Notes under the pieces: generated by a model
Told to the model about the DNA's origin: nothing
What the model saw: only the letters and a program-made list of their open reading frames with translations
The model's database searches: none
NCBI GenBank assembly: GCA_937901285.1
Contig: CALCHI010000449.1
Location: forward strand, 1 to 12,764
DNA length: 12,764 nucleotides
Direction of reading: 5' to 3'
From: UBA8437 sp003445035
Lineage (GTDB): Bacteria > Planctomycetota > Planctomycetia > Planctomycetales > Planctomycetaceae
Translations under genes and position numbers: made by a program
Part shown: positions 6,612 to 12,764 of the stretch, piece by piece
Layout of the letters: the number at the start of each line of letters is the position of its first letter
How positions within the stretch are numbered: the first letter of the stretch is position 1

Positions 6612-8252
6612 TCATTGGAGTTCGGAAAGCGCCTCGTCGAGAAACGTGCCAAGCACGTCCTCAGGGAACAGGCAGAACGAGAACTCGCGATTTGTCAGCA
6701 CGGTGTTGGCATCGAGTTGTCGGTCGAGTCGTTGCAGTTCTCCGTCGAGTGCCTGGCGAGCACCGATCGTGTGACGGTTCAGTTCCTGGTTGACTGTCCG
6801 GAACTCCTGATATCGCAAGCGTCGCTTCTGCCGACTGGTATCGGAGGTGTCGAGCCTGTCCCTGTTTTGATGCTGGATCAGTGTCGTTTTGCGTTCGACG
6901 AGTTGTGAGGCCTGGCCACCATCGAGAAATTCCTGTGCGTTGTAGAGCATCCTGCGCCGCCGTGAGATCAGTTGACTGCGATCCGCGGCCGAGACGTCGA
7001 AGGGCCCCCCCAGCGGAAGGTGCAGCGTGCCGGAGAGGGTGAGGTACGGGGGCGGGGAAATGCCGAAGAAGTCGGCCATCAGCGAGTCGGTAGCCTCGTC
7101 GTACTTGGAACCGCCGATTCCGTGAACGAACAAGTCGGCGAGAAACACTCGTGCAAAGAGCGTGGTTGAGAGGGCGCTGGGGCGAATCCGTAATCCGGAC
7201 TGCTGGCAGTCCCTCAAGGCTATGGCCAGGCGGTCGAGATCAGGTGTGGAGTCGAGGGGCCACTGCACGTTGAATGCGCTGCCGTCGCTAAGACGGATGC
7301 TGGTGGGTGTGACCTGTGAGAGCAAACGGCGACGGTGAGTGTCTCCGGAATGCCAGCACCAGAACGGCGTTTCCAGCCAGCCATCGTGCCAACACAGATC
7401 GGCGGCGGGGTGCGTACGGCTTCGGACGTGGTTGGCCACGCGGTAGCCGGCCAACGCACGGTTGTGAGACTCGGCAAACCGTTCGGACTCCAGCAGGCTC
7501 ATGGCCATGAACTTCAAAAATGGCGTGCGGGTGGCCAAACGTGAGATGGGCAGTTCGAGCGTGCCGTGACCCATACGGTCCTGCATCGCGATGCGGGCGG
7601 CCGAAAGACATTCTGCCAGGCCGCGGCCCGCTTCTGCGGCAGCGACCGCTGAAGGCCAGATCCTGGTCAGCAGAGGGTCGATCCCCCATCGTGCCAACGC
7701 ATCGGCCACCCGGTCGGGGAAAGCGGTGAAGGCGGCCGAGAGGTCCGGGCGAAGGTCTTCCCAGGGGCGGGCTGCGGTGTCGGATGTGAAGGGGACCAGC
7801 CGGGTGGCTGGCTGGTCTCGCGATCCGTCCGGAACGGCCAGGTGGAGAGGAGCGGCAATATCGTTGTCGACGACGAGATTCAGCGCGGTGCCGGAGAGGT
7901 GTCGAGCCAGTCGAGCGAGGGCGAAGTTCTTGACCAGTACACCACAATGAAACAGCGTGGGCTGGTGGCCGCCGACCAGCAGGGGGCCCGCGGGGAAATG
8001 GTCTGGAAGGGATCGGCCAGTCTCTTCAGCGTATTCGACCGCTGCCAACAGCGTGTCGTCCACGGACTGTTGTTTCCAGCTGGCGAGCGTGGTTCCCGCA
8101 ATCGGGGTCTGGCACTCGGTGAACGCCCGCCGGGTGTCAGTCGCCGTTTTGGCGGCTTCCGCCAACGGCGGGCTGGCCAGGATGCCGCGATTCGCCGTGG
8201 GGACACGGCGTGACACGGGTCTGGTTATGGTGGGCGACACAGGCACGGGCAA
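6612..8252 (-). CDS. BshC-like (bacillithiol ligase-like) conserved protein
   Basis: The frame gives up to 546 residues, close to the length of BshC, the cysteine-adding enzyme of bacillithiol synthesis. The order of features also fits. GGHQPTLFHCGVLVKN (94-109) stands where BshC has its TGQQ-type motif. VVDND (127-131) stands where BshC has its EDHD-type motif. RPSALSTTLFAR (357-368) with HGIGGSKYDEATDSLMADFFG (377-397) stands where BshC has RP..QD..LP followed by GPGE. A charged, probable coiled coil follows (about 450-515). These are pattern matches from memory, and the key motifs are changed, so the activity is not assured and I give no symbol. The start is unresolved: TTG 8252, GTG 8246 and GTG 8240 all lack a clear ribosome site. 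It lies 42 bp after the glycosyltransferase stop, probably in one transcript. No BshA- or BshB-like gene is in the window. Confidence 0.6.
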   Translation of the reverse strand: MPVPVSPTITRPVSRRVPTANRGILASPPLAEAAKTATDTRRAFTECQTPIAGTTLASWKQQSVDDTLLAAVEYAEETGRSLPDHFPAGPLLVGGHQPTLFHCGVLVKNFALARLARHLSGTALNLVVDNDIAAPLHLAVPDGSRDQPATRLVPFTSDTAARPWEDLRPDLSAAFTAFPDRVADALARWGIDPLLTRIWPSAVAAAEAGRGLAECLSAARIAMQDRMGHGTLELPISRLATRTPFLKFMAMSLLESERFAESHNRALAGYRVANHVRSRTHPAADLCWHDGWLETPFWCWHSGDTHRRRLLSQVTPTSIRLSDGSAFNVQWPLDSTPDLDRLAIALRDCQQSGLRIRPSALSTTLFARVFLADLFVHGIGGSKYDEATDSLMADFFGISPPPYLTLSGTLHLPLGGPFDVSAADRSQLISRRRRMLYNAQEFLDGGQASQLVERKTTLIQHQNRDRLDTSDTSRQKRRLRYQEFRTVNQELNRHTIGARQALDGELQRLDRQLDANTVLTNREFSFCLFPEDVLGTFLDEALSELQ

Positions 8253-8294
8253 GAGGCAGGTCGGTCGCTGTGGAGGGGGCGAGGTGCGAAGTTG

Positions 8295-9005
8295 TTAGCG
8301 GGTCGGGGTGGCAGCAAGGGCCCGATCGAGGACCTCAAGGTAGTATGACATTCGCAGGTTGGCGTCGTCGAGCGATCCGCCGAACGATCGTTCTTCGTCC
8401 AGGTAGATCAATGGGACCGGGTGTTCCACGATTCGCATTCCCGCTCGCACTGCCTGCACCCACAGCTCCAGTGGCATTGCGTAGCCGGTTTCAGTCAGTG
8501 ACAGCCGGCGGAGTGCCTCGGTGCGGTACGCCTTGAAGCCGCAGAATGCATCGGTCAATTCCAATTGCAGCGCGTCATTGAGACGTTCGGTCACATCCAC
8601 GTTGATTTGCCTGCGATCCTCGGGTGGGTGCGAGGAGTCGTTTTCAATTTCCAGATAACGGCTTCCGGAAAGGATGTCGGCCTGGTGGGCCTGGAGAGCG
8701 GAGACCAGTTCGGGGATGAGTTCCGGTTCGTGCTGGCCGTCGCAGTCGATTGTGACGACGACATCAAACTCGTGGTTGATGGCGTAATCGAAGGCTGTCA
8801 GCAACGCCGCTCCGTAGCCGCGGTTGGTGGTGTGCGTTTCGACACGAATATCGGACCGCCTTGCCAGTCTCTGGGCGGTTCCGTCTGTCGAGCCGTCGTC
8901 AACGACGAGCACGTCCTGGCAGTGTCGCAGCACGTTGTCGAGCACCTCGTCAACGTGGGCGGCTTCGTTGTAGACAGGCAGCGCGGCGAGAGAAACGGGA
9001 CGCAT
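8295..9005 (-). CDS. Family 2 glycosyltransferase (polyprenyl-phosphate sugar transferase-like)
   Basis: The 236-residue protein is a GT-A fold glycosyltransferase that moves a sugar from a nucleotide sugar to an acceptor, at the cytoplasmic face of the membrane by analogy. Visible motifs are ALPVYNE (8-14), VVDDGSTDGT (34-43), NRGYGAAL (61-68), the metal-binding DCD at 87-89 followed by GQH, SGSRY (113-117) and the acceptor-side TDAFCGFKAYR (151-161). This set is closest to the dolichyl- or polyprenyl-phosphate mannose/glucose transferase group. There is no membrane segment, so only the catalytic domain is present. ATG 9005 is the outermost start; a strong ribosome site is not seen. It is the first gene of the minus-strand block with the BshC-like protein and the M28 peptidase, and is divergent from the SOD gene across 181 bp. 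Confidence 0.9.
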   Translation of the reverse strand: MRPVSLAALPVYNEAAHVDEVLDNVLRHCQDVLVVDDGSTDGTAQRLARRSDIRVETHTTNRGYGAALLTAFDYAINHEFDVVVTIDCDGQHEPELIPELVSALQAHQADILSGSRYLEIENDSSHPPEDRRQINVDVTERLNDALQLELTDAFCGFKAYRTEALRRLSLTETGYAMPLELWVQAVRAGMRIVEHPVPLIYLDEERSFGGSLDDANLRMSYYLEVLDRALAATPTR

Positions 9006-9096
9006 GGGAGGCGTGAGGCCTTATGTTAGGTAAGCCGTGGGTCCTTCGAGATCCATTGTAGGTTCCCGACGGAGTGATCGCTATCGGTGGCCACGG

Positions 9097-9124
9097 TTGT
9101 TGCGAGGCCTGAAGCTCGTACAAT
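9097..9124 (+). promoter_or_regulatory. Possible promoter of the superoxide dismutase gene
   Basis: TACAAT (9119-9124) matches five of six -10 positions. The best -35 is TTGTTG (9097-9102) with a 16-bp spacer, only three of six. It would give a leader of about 55 nt. The -10 carries most of the support. Confidence 0.25.
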
Positions 9125-9172
9125 GTGCCCGCAGGGTCGCCGAGCGGAGCGGCCATTTCTGAGCCGCCTCGC

Positions 9173-9177
9173 AGGAG
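9173..9177 (+). promoter_or_regulatory. Ribosome binding site deciding the SOD start
   Basis: AGGAG ends directly before ATG 9178 and 9 nt before ATG 9187. Only the second distance allows initiation, so translation should begin at 9187 with MAFELPELPY, the normal SOD N-terminus. Confidence 0.7.
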
Positions 9178-9186
9178 ATGAACATC

Positions 9187-9798
9187 ATGGCGTTCGAACT
9201 TCCCGAACTTCCCTACGCACACGACGCGCTCGAACCGCACATCGACGCGCGAACAATGGAAATTCACCACGGAAAGCACCACAACGCGTATATCAATAAC
9301 GTCAACGGTGCGTTGGAAGGTCATGACGAACTGGGCTCCAAGAGTGTTGAGGATTTGGTCAGCGACCTCGGTGCTGTTCCGGAGGCCATCCGGGGCGCGG
9401 TGCGGAACAACGGAGGCGGCCACGCCAATCACTCGCTGTTTTGGACGGTGATGAGCCCGGACGGTGGTGGAGAGCCTGATGGCGTGCTGGCCGAGGCGAT
9501 CAACGCGGCGTGCGGCAGTTTCGATGCCTTCAAGGAGCAGTTCGCCAAAGCGGCCGGGACACGGTTCGGCAGCGGATGGGCCTGGTTGAGTGTCGGTGCC
9601 GACGGACTCGTCGTCGAGAGCACTGCCAATCAGGATACTCCCCTCTCTGAGGGCCGCACGCCGATCCTGGGCCTGGATGTCTGGGAGCACGCCTATTACC
9701 TCAATTACCAGAACCGCCGCCCGGATTATGTGCAGGCGTTCTTCAACGTTGTCAATTGGGGTGAAGTGGCACGCCGTTATACGGCGGCGACCTCCTGA
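9187..9798 (+). CDS. sodA: Superoxide dismutase, Mn-type (Fe/Mn family)
   Basis: The enzyme converts superoxide to oxygen and hydrogen peroxide. The 203-residue product is full length. The N-terminal helical hairpin has ELPELPYAHDALEPHID, then the first ligand His27 (MEIHHGKHH). The second ligand is His82 (HANHSLFW). The C-terminal domain carries Asp164 and His168 (GLDVWEHAYY). Metal type: Gly78 in GGHANH with Gln149 in ANQD is the manganese pattern, whereas iron enzymes place the outer-sphere Gln on the N-terminal side. No signal peptide is seen, so it is cytoplasmic. ATG 9187 is preferred over 9178 by the position of AGGAG. It is followed by a strong terminator at 9849-9882 and is probably transcribed alone. 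Confidence 0.96.
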   Translation: MAFELPELPYAHDALEPHIDARTMEIHHGKHHNAYINNVNGALEGHDELGSKSVEDLVSDLGAVPEAIRGAVRNNGGGHANHSLFWTVMSPDGGGEPDGVLAEAINAACGSFDAFKEQFAKAAGTRFGSGWAWLSVGADGLVVESTANQDTPLSEGRTPILGLDVWEHAYYLNYQNRRPDYVQAFFNVVNWGEVARRYTAATS

Positions 9799-9848
9799 AC
9801 AACGCGATCAGCGTCCGCCCCACTCCGGTGGCCGGGCATGATATGATG

Positions 9849-9882
9849 ACGCCTGGCGGCACCCGGTTGTGCCGCCAGGCGT
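9849..9882 (+). terminator. Rho-independent terminator after sodA
   Basis: A perfect 13-bp stem (9849-9861 with 9870-9882; right arm TGCCGCCAGGCGT) closes an 8-nt loop (CCCGGTTG) and runs into a T-rich tail (TTGTTATTTT). It lies 50 bp after the SOD stop. On the minus strand no T-tract follows, so it acts on plus-strand transcripts only. It also argues against any start of the next gene upstream of it. Confidence 0.85.
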
Positions 9883-9953
9883 TTGTTATTTTGGGGTGCG
9901 GGACGGGCCGCAGCCGGTTGAGAAATCAGGTGTCGCGGAGGGGGTCCGGGGAC

Positions 9954-11720
9954 GTGTCGACGGCGAGCCTGCTGATCGTCGAGGGCGTGGGGCGAGGGAC
10001 CAGGTTCCAGATTGGACGGCAACGGGTTGGCATAGGCCGCAGCTCCGAGAATTCCGTGCGGATAGAGGACAGCGAGGCATCGCGGTTCCACGCCGCCATC
10101 CAGTGGCAGGATGTGGGGTTCACGCTGACCGATCTCGGCAGTGCCAACGGCACGTTGCTGAACGGTGTTCGGGTCGAGACTGCGGTCATCGTTTCCGGGG
10201 ACCAGTTGCAGGTGGCCAGCACGCTGTTGGCATTCCAGGTCCACGGAGCGACTTCTCCACGCGGTCGTGTGCCGGTTGACCTGGTTGCTGGCGATGATGA
10301 TCGATCGAGCATTGTGAGTGAGACCGCTGACGTGATGTCCACGACGCGTTCAGGAGGGCTGGACGGCGGGGCGTCAGATCTGTTGGCAGGAGACCTGTCA
10401 GCGGACATCGCGGAGGACTGGTCGGTCAACGAGGTCGAGGCGTTGGCGAGCCTGGGGGCGCTGTACCGCATCAGCGAGCAGGTGGCCGATCCGGCGGCGA
10501 CGCTCGATACGATTCTCGTCACGATCCTCGACGTGGCCCTGGAGGTCGTGTCGGCCGATCGAGGGTGTGTCCTGATGGCCTCGGCGGAAACAGGGGTTCC
10601 CGAGCCGCGAGTTTACCGGGCGAGAAGCGGCAACGGTGGCGGCGAACTGGACGAAGTGCCGGTGATGCCGGTCCCTCGCAGTATCGTCGACCTGGTGATG
10701 ACAGGCGGGCGTGGGGTTCGGACGTCCGATGCGCAGCGTGACGACCGGTTTTCGGGTGGCGGCAGCATTTTGCAGGCCGGTGTCCGCGAAGCTGTCTGTG
10801 CACCGCTGGTTGGCCGACAAGCCGTTTTGGGCGCCATCTATCTCGACACCACGACCCGTGTGGACGAAGTGGTCGTCGAAGGAGAGGTCAACGAACGGCT
10901 CAGCGAGGAATCTCTCAGGCTCCTGGTGTCGATTGGCCGGCAGGCGGCGCTGGCGATTGACGGGCAGCGGAACCAGCAGGCGCTGGTGCAGGCTGAACGG
11001 CTCGCCGCCGTGGGGCAGACGATCGCTACGCTCAGTCATCACATCAAGAACATCTTGCAGGGGGTTCGTGGAGGAAGTTACCTGATCAACCTCGGCCTGA
11101 AGGATCATGATGAACAGTTGATCCAGCGTGGATGGGGGATCGTCGATCGCAACCAGGGCCGGATCTACGACCTCGTCATGGACATGTTGACCTACAGCAC
11201 CGATCGCACCCCCGCGTGGAAACGGACCGATGTCAGTGCGACGGTCAGTGATGTTTGTGAATTGCTGCAGTCACGGGCTGACGAGGCGCGTGTGGTCCTG
11301 GAGCGAGTGTTGCCGGAGGGGCCCACTGAAGCCGACTACGACCCCGAGGGGATTCACCGAGCAGTGCTCAATGTTGTCACCAACGCGATTGATGCGGTTG
11401 AAGGTCGTGCTGACGCGGTGGTTGTTGTCGGGGTGGGTGTCGATCTGTCGGTCGGAGCCGTGTTCGTCGATATCGACGACAACGGGCCAGGGGTTCCCGA
11501 GGACGAGTTGCCCCGCCTTTTCAGTCTGTTCGCTTCGACAAAGGGAGCCCGCGGGACCGGGTTGGGGCTTGCGGTCAGCCGCAAGATCATTGGTGAGCAC
11601 GGGGGAGAGATTCAGGTCGAGAATCGGCCCGGAACCGGTTGCCGATTTCGGTTGACGTGGCCGGTAAAAGCCGTTCTGGACGAGGCTGCCGATGTGGACG
11701 ACATCGAGGCTGGCGGCTAG
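9954..11720 (+). CDS. Soluble FHA-GAF sensor histidine kinase
   Basis: The 588-residue protein should autophosphorylate on His and pass the phosphate to a response regulator. Domains in order: FHA (about 22-98; VGIGR, SRFHAAI 44-50, LGSANGTLLNG 61-71), which reads phosphothreonine; an acidic Ser/Gly-rich linker (100-155); GAF (about 170-338); an H-box (LSHHIKNIL, His362 at the usual position after Ser); and a HATPase (N-box NVVTNAIDA 473-481, G1 DIDDNGPG 506-513, F-box LFSLFASTK 522-530, G2 GTGLGLA 534-540). There is no signal peptide or membrane segment, so it is cytoplasmic, and no regulator gene is adjacent. The start is GTG 9954, or GTG 9930; GGAGGGG (9937-9943) precedes 9954 with a slightly long spacing. 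The frame is open to 9828, but that part contains the sodA terminator. Its stop shares CTAG (11717-11720) with the next gene. Confidence 0.92.
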   Translation: MSTASLLIVEGVGRGTRFQIGRQRVGIGRSSENSVRIEDSEASRFHAAIQWQDVGFTLTDLGSANGTLLNGVRVETAVIVSGDQLQVASTLLAFQVHGATSPRGRVPVDLVAGDDDRSSIVSETADVMSTTRSGGLDGGASDLLAGDLSADIAEDWSVNEVEALASLGALYRISEQVADPAATLDTILVTILDVALEVVSADRGCVLMASAETGVPEPRVYRARSGNGGGELDEVPVMPVPRSIVDLVMTGGRGVRTSDAQRDDRFSGGGSILQAGVREAVCAPLVGRQAVLGAIYLDTTTRVDEVVVEGEVNERLSEESLRLLVSIGRQAALAIDGQRNQQALVQAERLAAVGQTIATLSHHIKNILQGVRGGSYLINLGLKDHDEQLIQRGWGIVDRNQGRIYDLVMDMLTYSTDRTPAWKRTDVSATVSDVCELLQSRADEARVVLERVLPEGPTEADYDPEGIHRAVLNVVTNAIDAVEGRADAVVVVGVGVDLSVGAVFVDIDDNGPGVPEDELPRLFSLFASTKGARGTGLGLAVSRKIIGEHGGEIQVENRPGTGCRFRLTWPVKAVLDEAADVDDIEAGG

Positions 11721-12764
11721 AAGTCCGGGCGTTCACCCGGTTGGGAGTTGGGAGGTGGGCCCACGGTCCCGAGTTGTGCATCGAGTTTGTCGAGGTCGGC
11801 CCCGATGGGCCGGCCGCCGGGCGCCCACTTCAACCCGAGGCTTGTGGCAGCGATCCGAAAATGGGTCGGACGCAATTGAGTGGCCTTCGGAAGCGGTGTC
11901 GCCAGGGGGATGGCACGAGGGCCATCTAGGGGGCGGATGCGGTGTGGCGAGGGGAACAGCGAAGCGAAATGACGTGCCGTTCCCCATCGTTCGCTCGGCG
12001 TCGGGCGGCCGGGGTCGACGAGATATTGTCGTCGCAGGGGGGTGAAGCCGTTGTGGGCTCCCCACCAACGGAGCAGCCCAGCATCCAGCACCTGTTTGCG
12101 GATCGAGATGATCGCCGCCTGGGGTTCGCCGTCGTGGGTGGAGGAGATTCCGGCAGCAAACACCGTTTCATCGATGAACAGATCCAATGGCCGGCGGTCG
12201 GTCGGATTGGCATCGGATATGCCAGGTTCGGTGGCCCGTAAATTGAAAACCGATTCCCCTCCGGAAAGAGTGGACCGGCGAATGTCGAGGCACGACCGGC
12301 GGGATGTCGAAAGGTCGAGATCGAAAACCTTTCCGGTAGAGAACAGCAGGCTGTCTGTTACCAACAATGACCGGTGTTGGCATTGTGTGCGAATGAGGGA
12401 GCCGCCACCGGCCAGAAAACTGCCGAGGATGCGGCCGCTGCCTATTGTCGTGGAGCCGTTGACGTCGATCAGGCCGCCGAGGGTGGAGGCTGAGCCTCGC
12501 GGTCCAAGCAGCGAACAGTCACGGATCACGAAATGGCCGTCCGTGACCCGCAGGAACCACGCGGGCCCGCCCGGTTCCTGTAGTTGAAATCGGCCACCCA
12601 CCAACTCAAGTGTTCCTCCGTTGACGCTGAACATTGACGCGGTGGGGCTGGAGTTGTTGGGCGTTGTGACCGAGTTCGCAACAGCGTCGGGCGATCCGGG
12701 AACAAGAACAAGGGGCTGATCCCTGCTGGAATCCTTGAAGAGGATCCTGATTCCGGCGGTCCCG
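11717..12764 (-). CDS. Beta-helix repeat protein, C-terminal 348 residues (runs off right edge)
   Basis: The frame is open from TAG at 11717-11719 to the right edge, so the N-terminus is missing. ATG 12634 is only an internal Met: codons upstream of it continue as protein (TAGIRILFKDSS, then FSVNGGTLELVGGRF). The first 200 or so visible residues show short repeats of about 20-25 residues with the pattern of a right-handed parallel beta-helix (GGTLELVGGRF, DGHFVIRDCSLLG, NGSTTIGSGRI, SRRSCLDIRRSTL). The last 110 residues are a Pro/Arg-rich tail without that pattern, ending in PNSQPGERPDF. From memory, such segments occur in large planctomycetal proteins, some with an N-terminal kinase domain; that cannot be tested here. 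Possible roles are adhesion or carbohydrate binding (inference). Confidence 0.65.
   Translation of the reverse strand, partial: GTAGIRILFKDSSRDQPLVLVPGSPDAVANSVTTPNNSSPTASMFSVNGGTLELVGGRFQLQEPGGPAWFLRVTDGHFVIRDCSLLGPRGSASTLGGLIDVNGSTTIGSGRILGSFLAGGGSLIRTQCQHRSLLVTDSLLFSTGKVFDLDLSTSRRSCLDIRRSTLSGGESVFNLRATEPGISDANPTDRRPLDLFIDETVFAAGISSTHDGEPQAAIISIRKQVLDAGLLRWWGAHNGFTPLRRQYLVDPGRPTPSERWGTARHFASLFPSPHRIRPLDGPRAIPLATPLPKATQLRPTHFRIAATSLGLKWAPGGRPIGADLDKLDAQLGTVGPPPNSQPGERPDF

Noticed and set aside
6490..6615. ATG 6615 as the peptidase start, with ATGA overlap to the upstream gene
   Set aside because: Attractive for coupling, but there is no ribosome site, the added 42 residues are Pro/Ser-rich with no family look, and the signal peptide would be far from the N-terminus. 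Kept as an alternative only.
7005..7011. Run of seven C inside the BshC-like gene
   Set aside because: It encodes Gly-Gly in a normal protein stretch; too short and isolated to argue for slippage.
9828..9953. N-terminal extension of the kinase from 9828
   Set aside because: The extension would be encoded across the sodA terminator hairpin and precedes the natural FHA start.
11926..12587. Plus-strand open frames opposite the beta-helix gene (for example 12042-12587)
   Set aside because: Composition is Arg/Pro/Ser-rich without any pattern, and there is no ribosome site. They are shadows of the minus-strand repeat protein.

Overview
The window looks like chromosomal DNA of a planctomycete (Planctomycetota), GC-rich and with frequent GTG/TTG starts. 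I infer this from the kinds of protein present: a lipoprotein resembling the planctomycetal DUF6263 group, a bacillithiol-ligase-like (BshC-like) protein with the GHQPTLFH motif, a beta-helix protein, and an FHA-GAF histidine kinase. No database search was possible, so the phylum is an inference. I see no tRNA, rRNA, CRISPR array, insertion sequence or phage gene.

Layout, left to right. (1) A gene on the minus strand runs off the left edge. Its 139 visible residues are a signal peptide followed by a very basic Ser/Arg/Thr-rich low-complexity region. The open frame on the plus strand there is its antisense shadow. (2) A 356-bp divergent spacer contains a perfect palindrome, TCATTGTGACACAATGA, plus a third half-site. 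(3) A lipoprotein gene on + converges on a two-gene minus operon, 2[4Fe-4S] ferredoxin then D-2-hydroxyacid dehydrogenase. (4) Divergent from the ferredoxin is a DUF481 outer-membrane protein on +, with a candidate promoter. (5) A minus-strand block follows: family-2 glycosyltransferase, BshC-like protein, then an exported M28 metallopeptidase with PA and PDZ domains. (6) Divergent from that block is a Mn-type superoxide dismutase on +, ended by a strong intrinsic terminator. (7) Next comes a soluble FHA-GAF-histidine kinase on +. It converges on a minus-strand beta-helix protein that runs off the right edge.

Themes. Several products are exported or envelope-located: the SR-rich protein, the lipoprotein, the DUF481 protein, the M28-PDZ peptidase and possibly the beta-helix protein. 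Redox or thiol functions recur (ferredoxin, dehydrogenase, BshC-like protein, SOD), but nothing ties them into one pathway. Two of the three convergent gene pairs end on one shared CTAG, with a TAG stop on each strand and no room for a terminator between them. I do not see a clear new defence or biosynthetic system. The items most worth following are the hidden SR-rich secreted protein with its operator-like palindrome, the divergent BshC-like protein in its operon, and the orphan FHA-GAF kinase.
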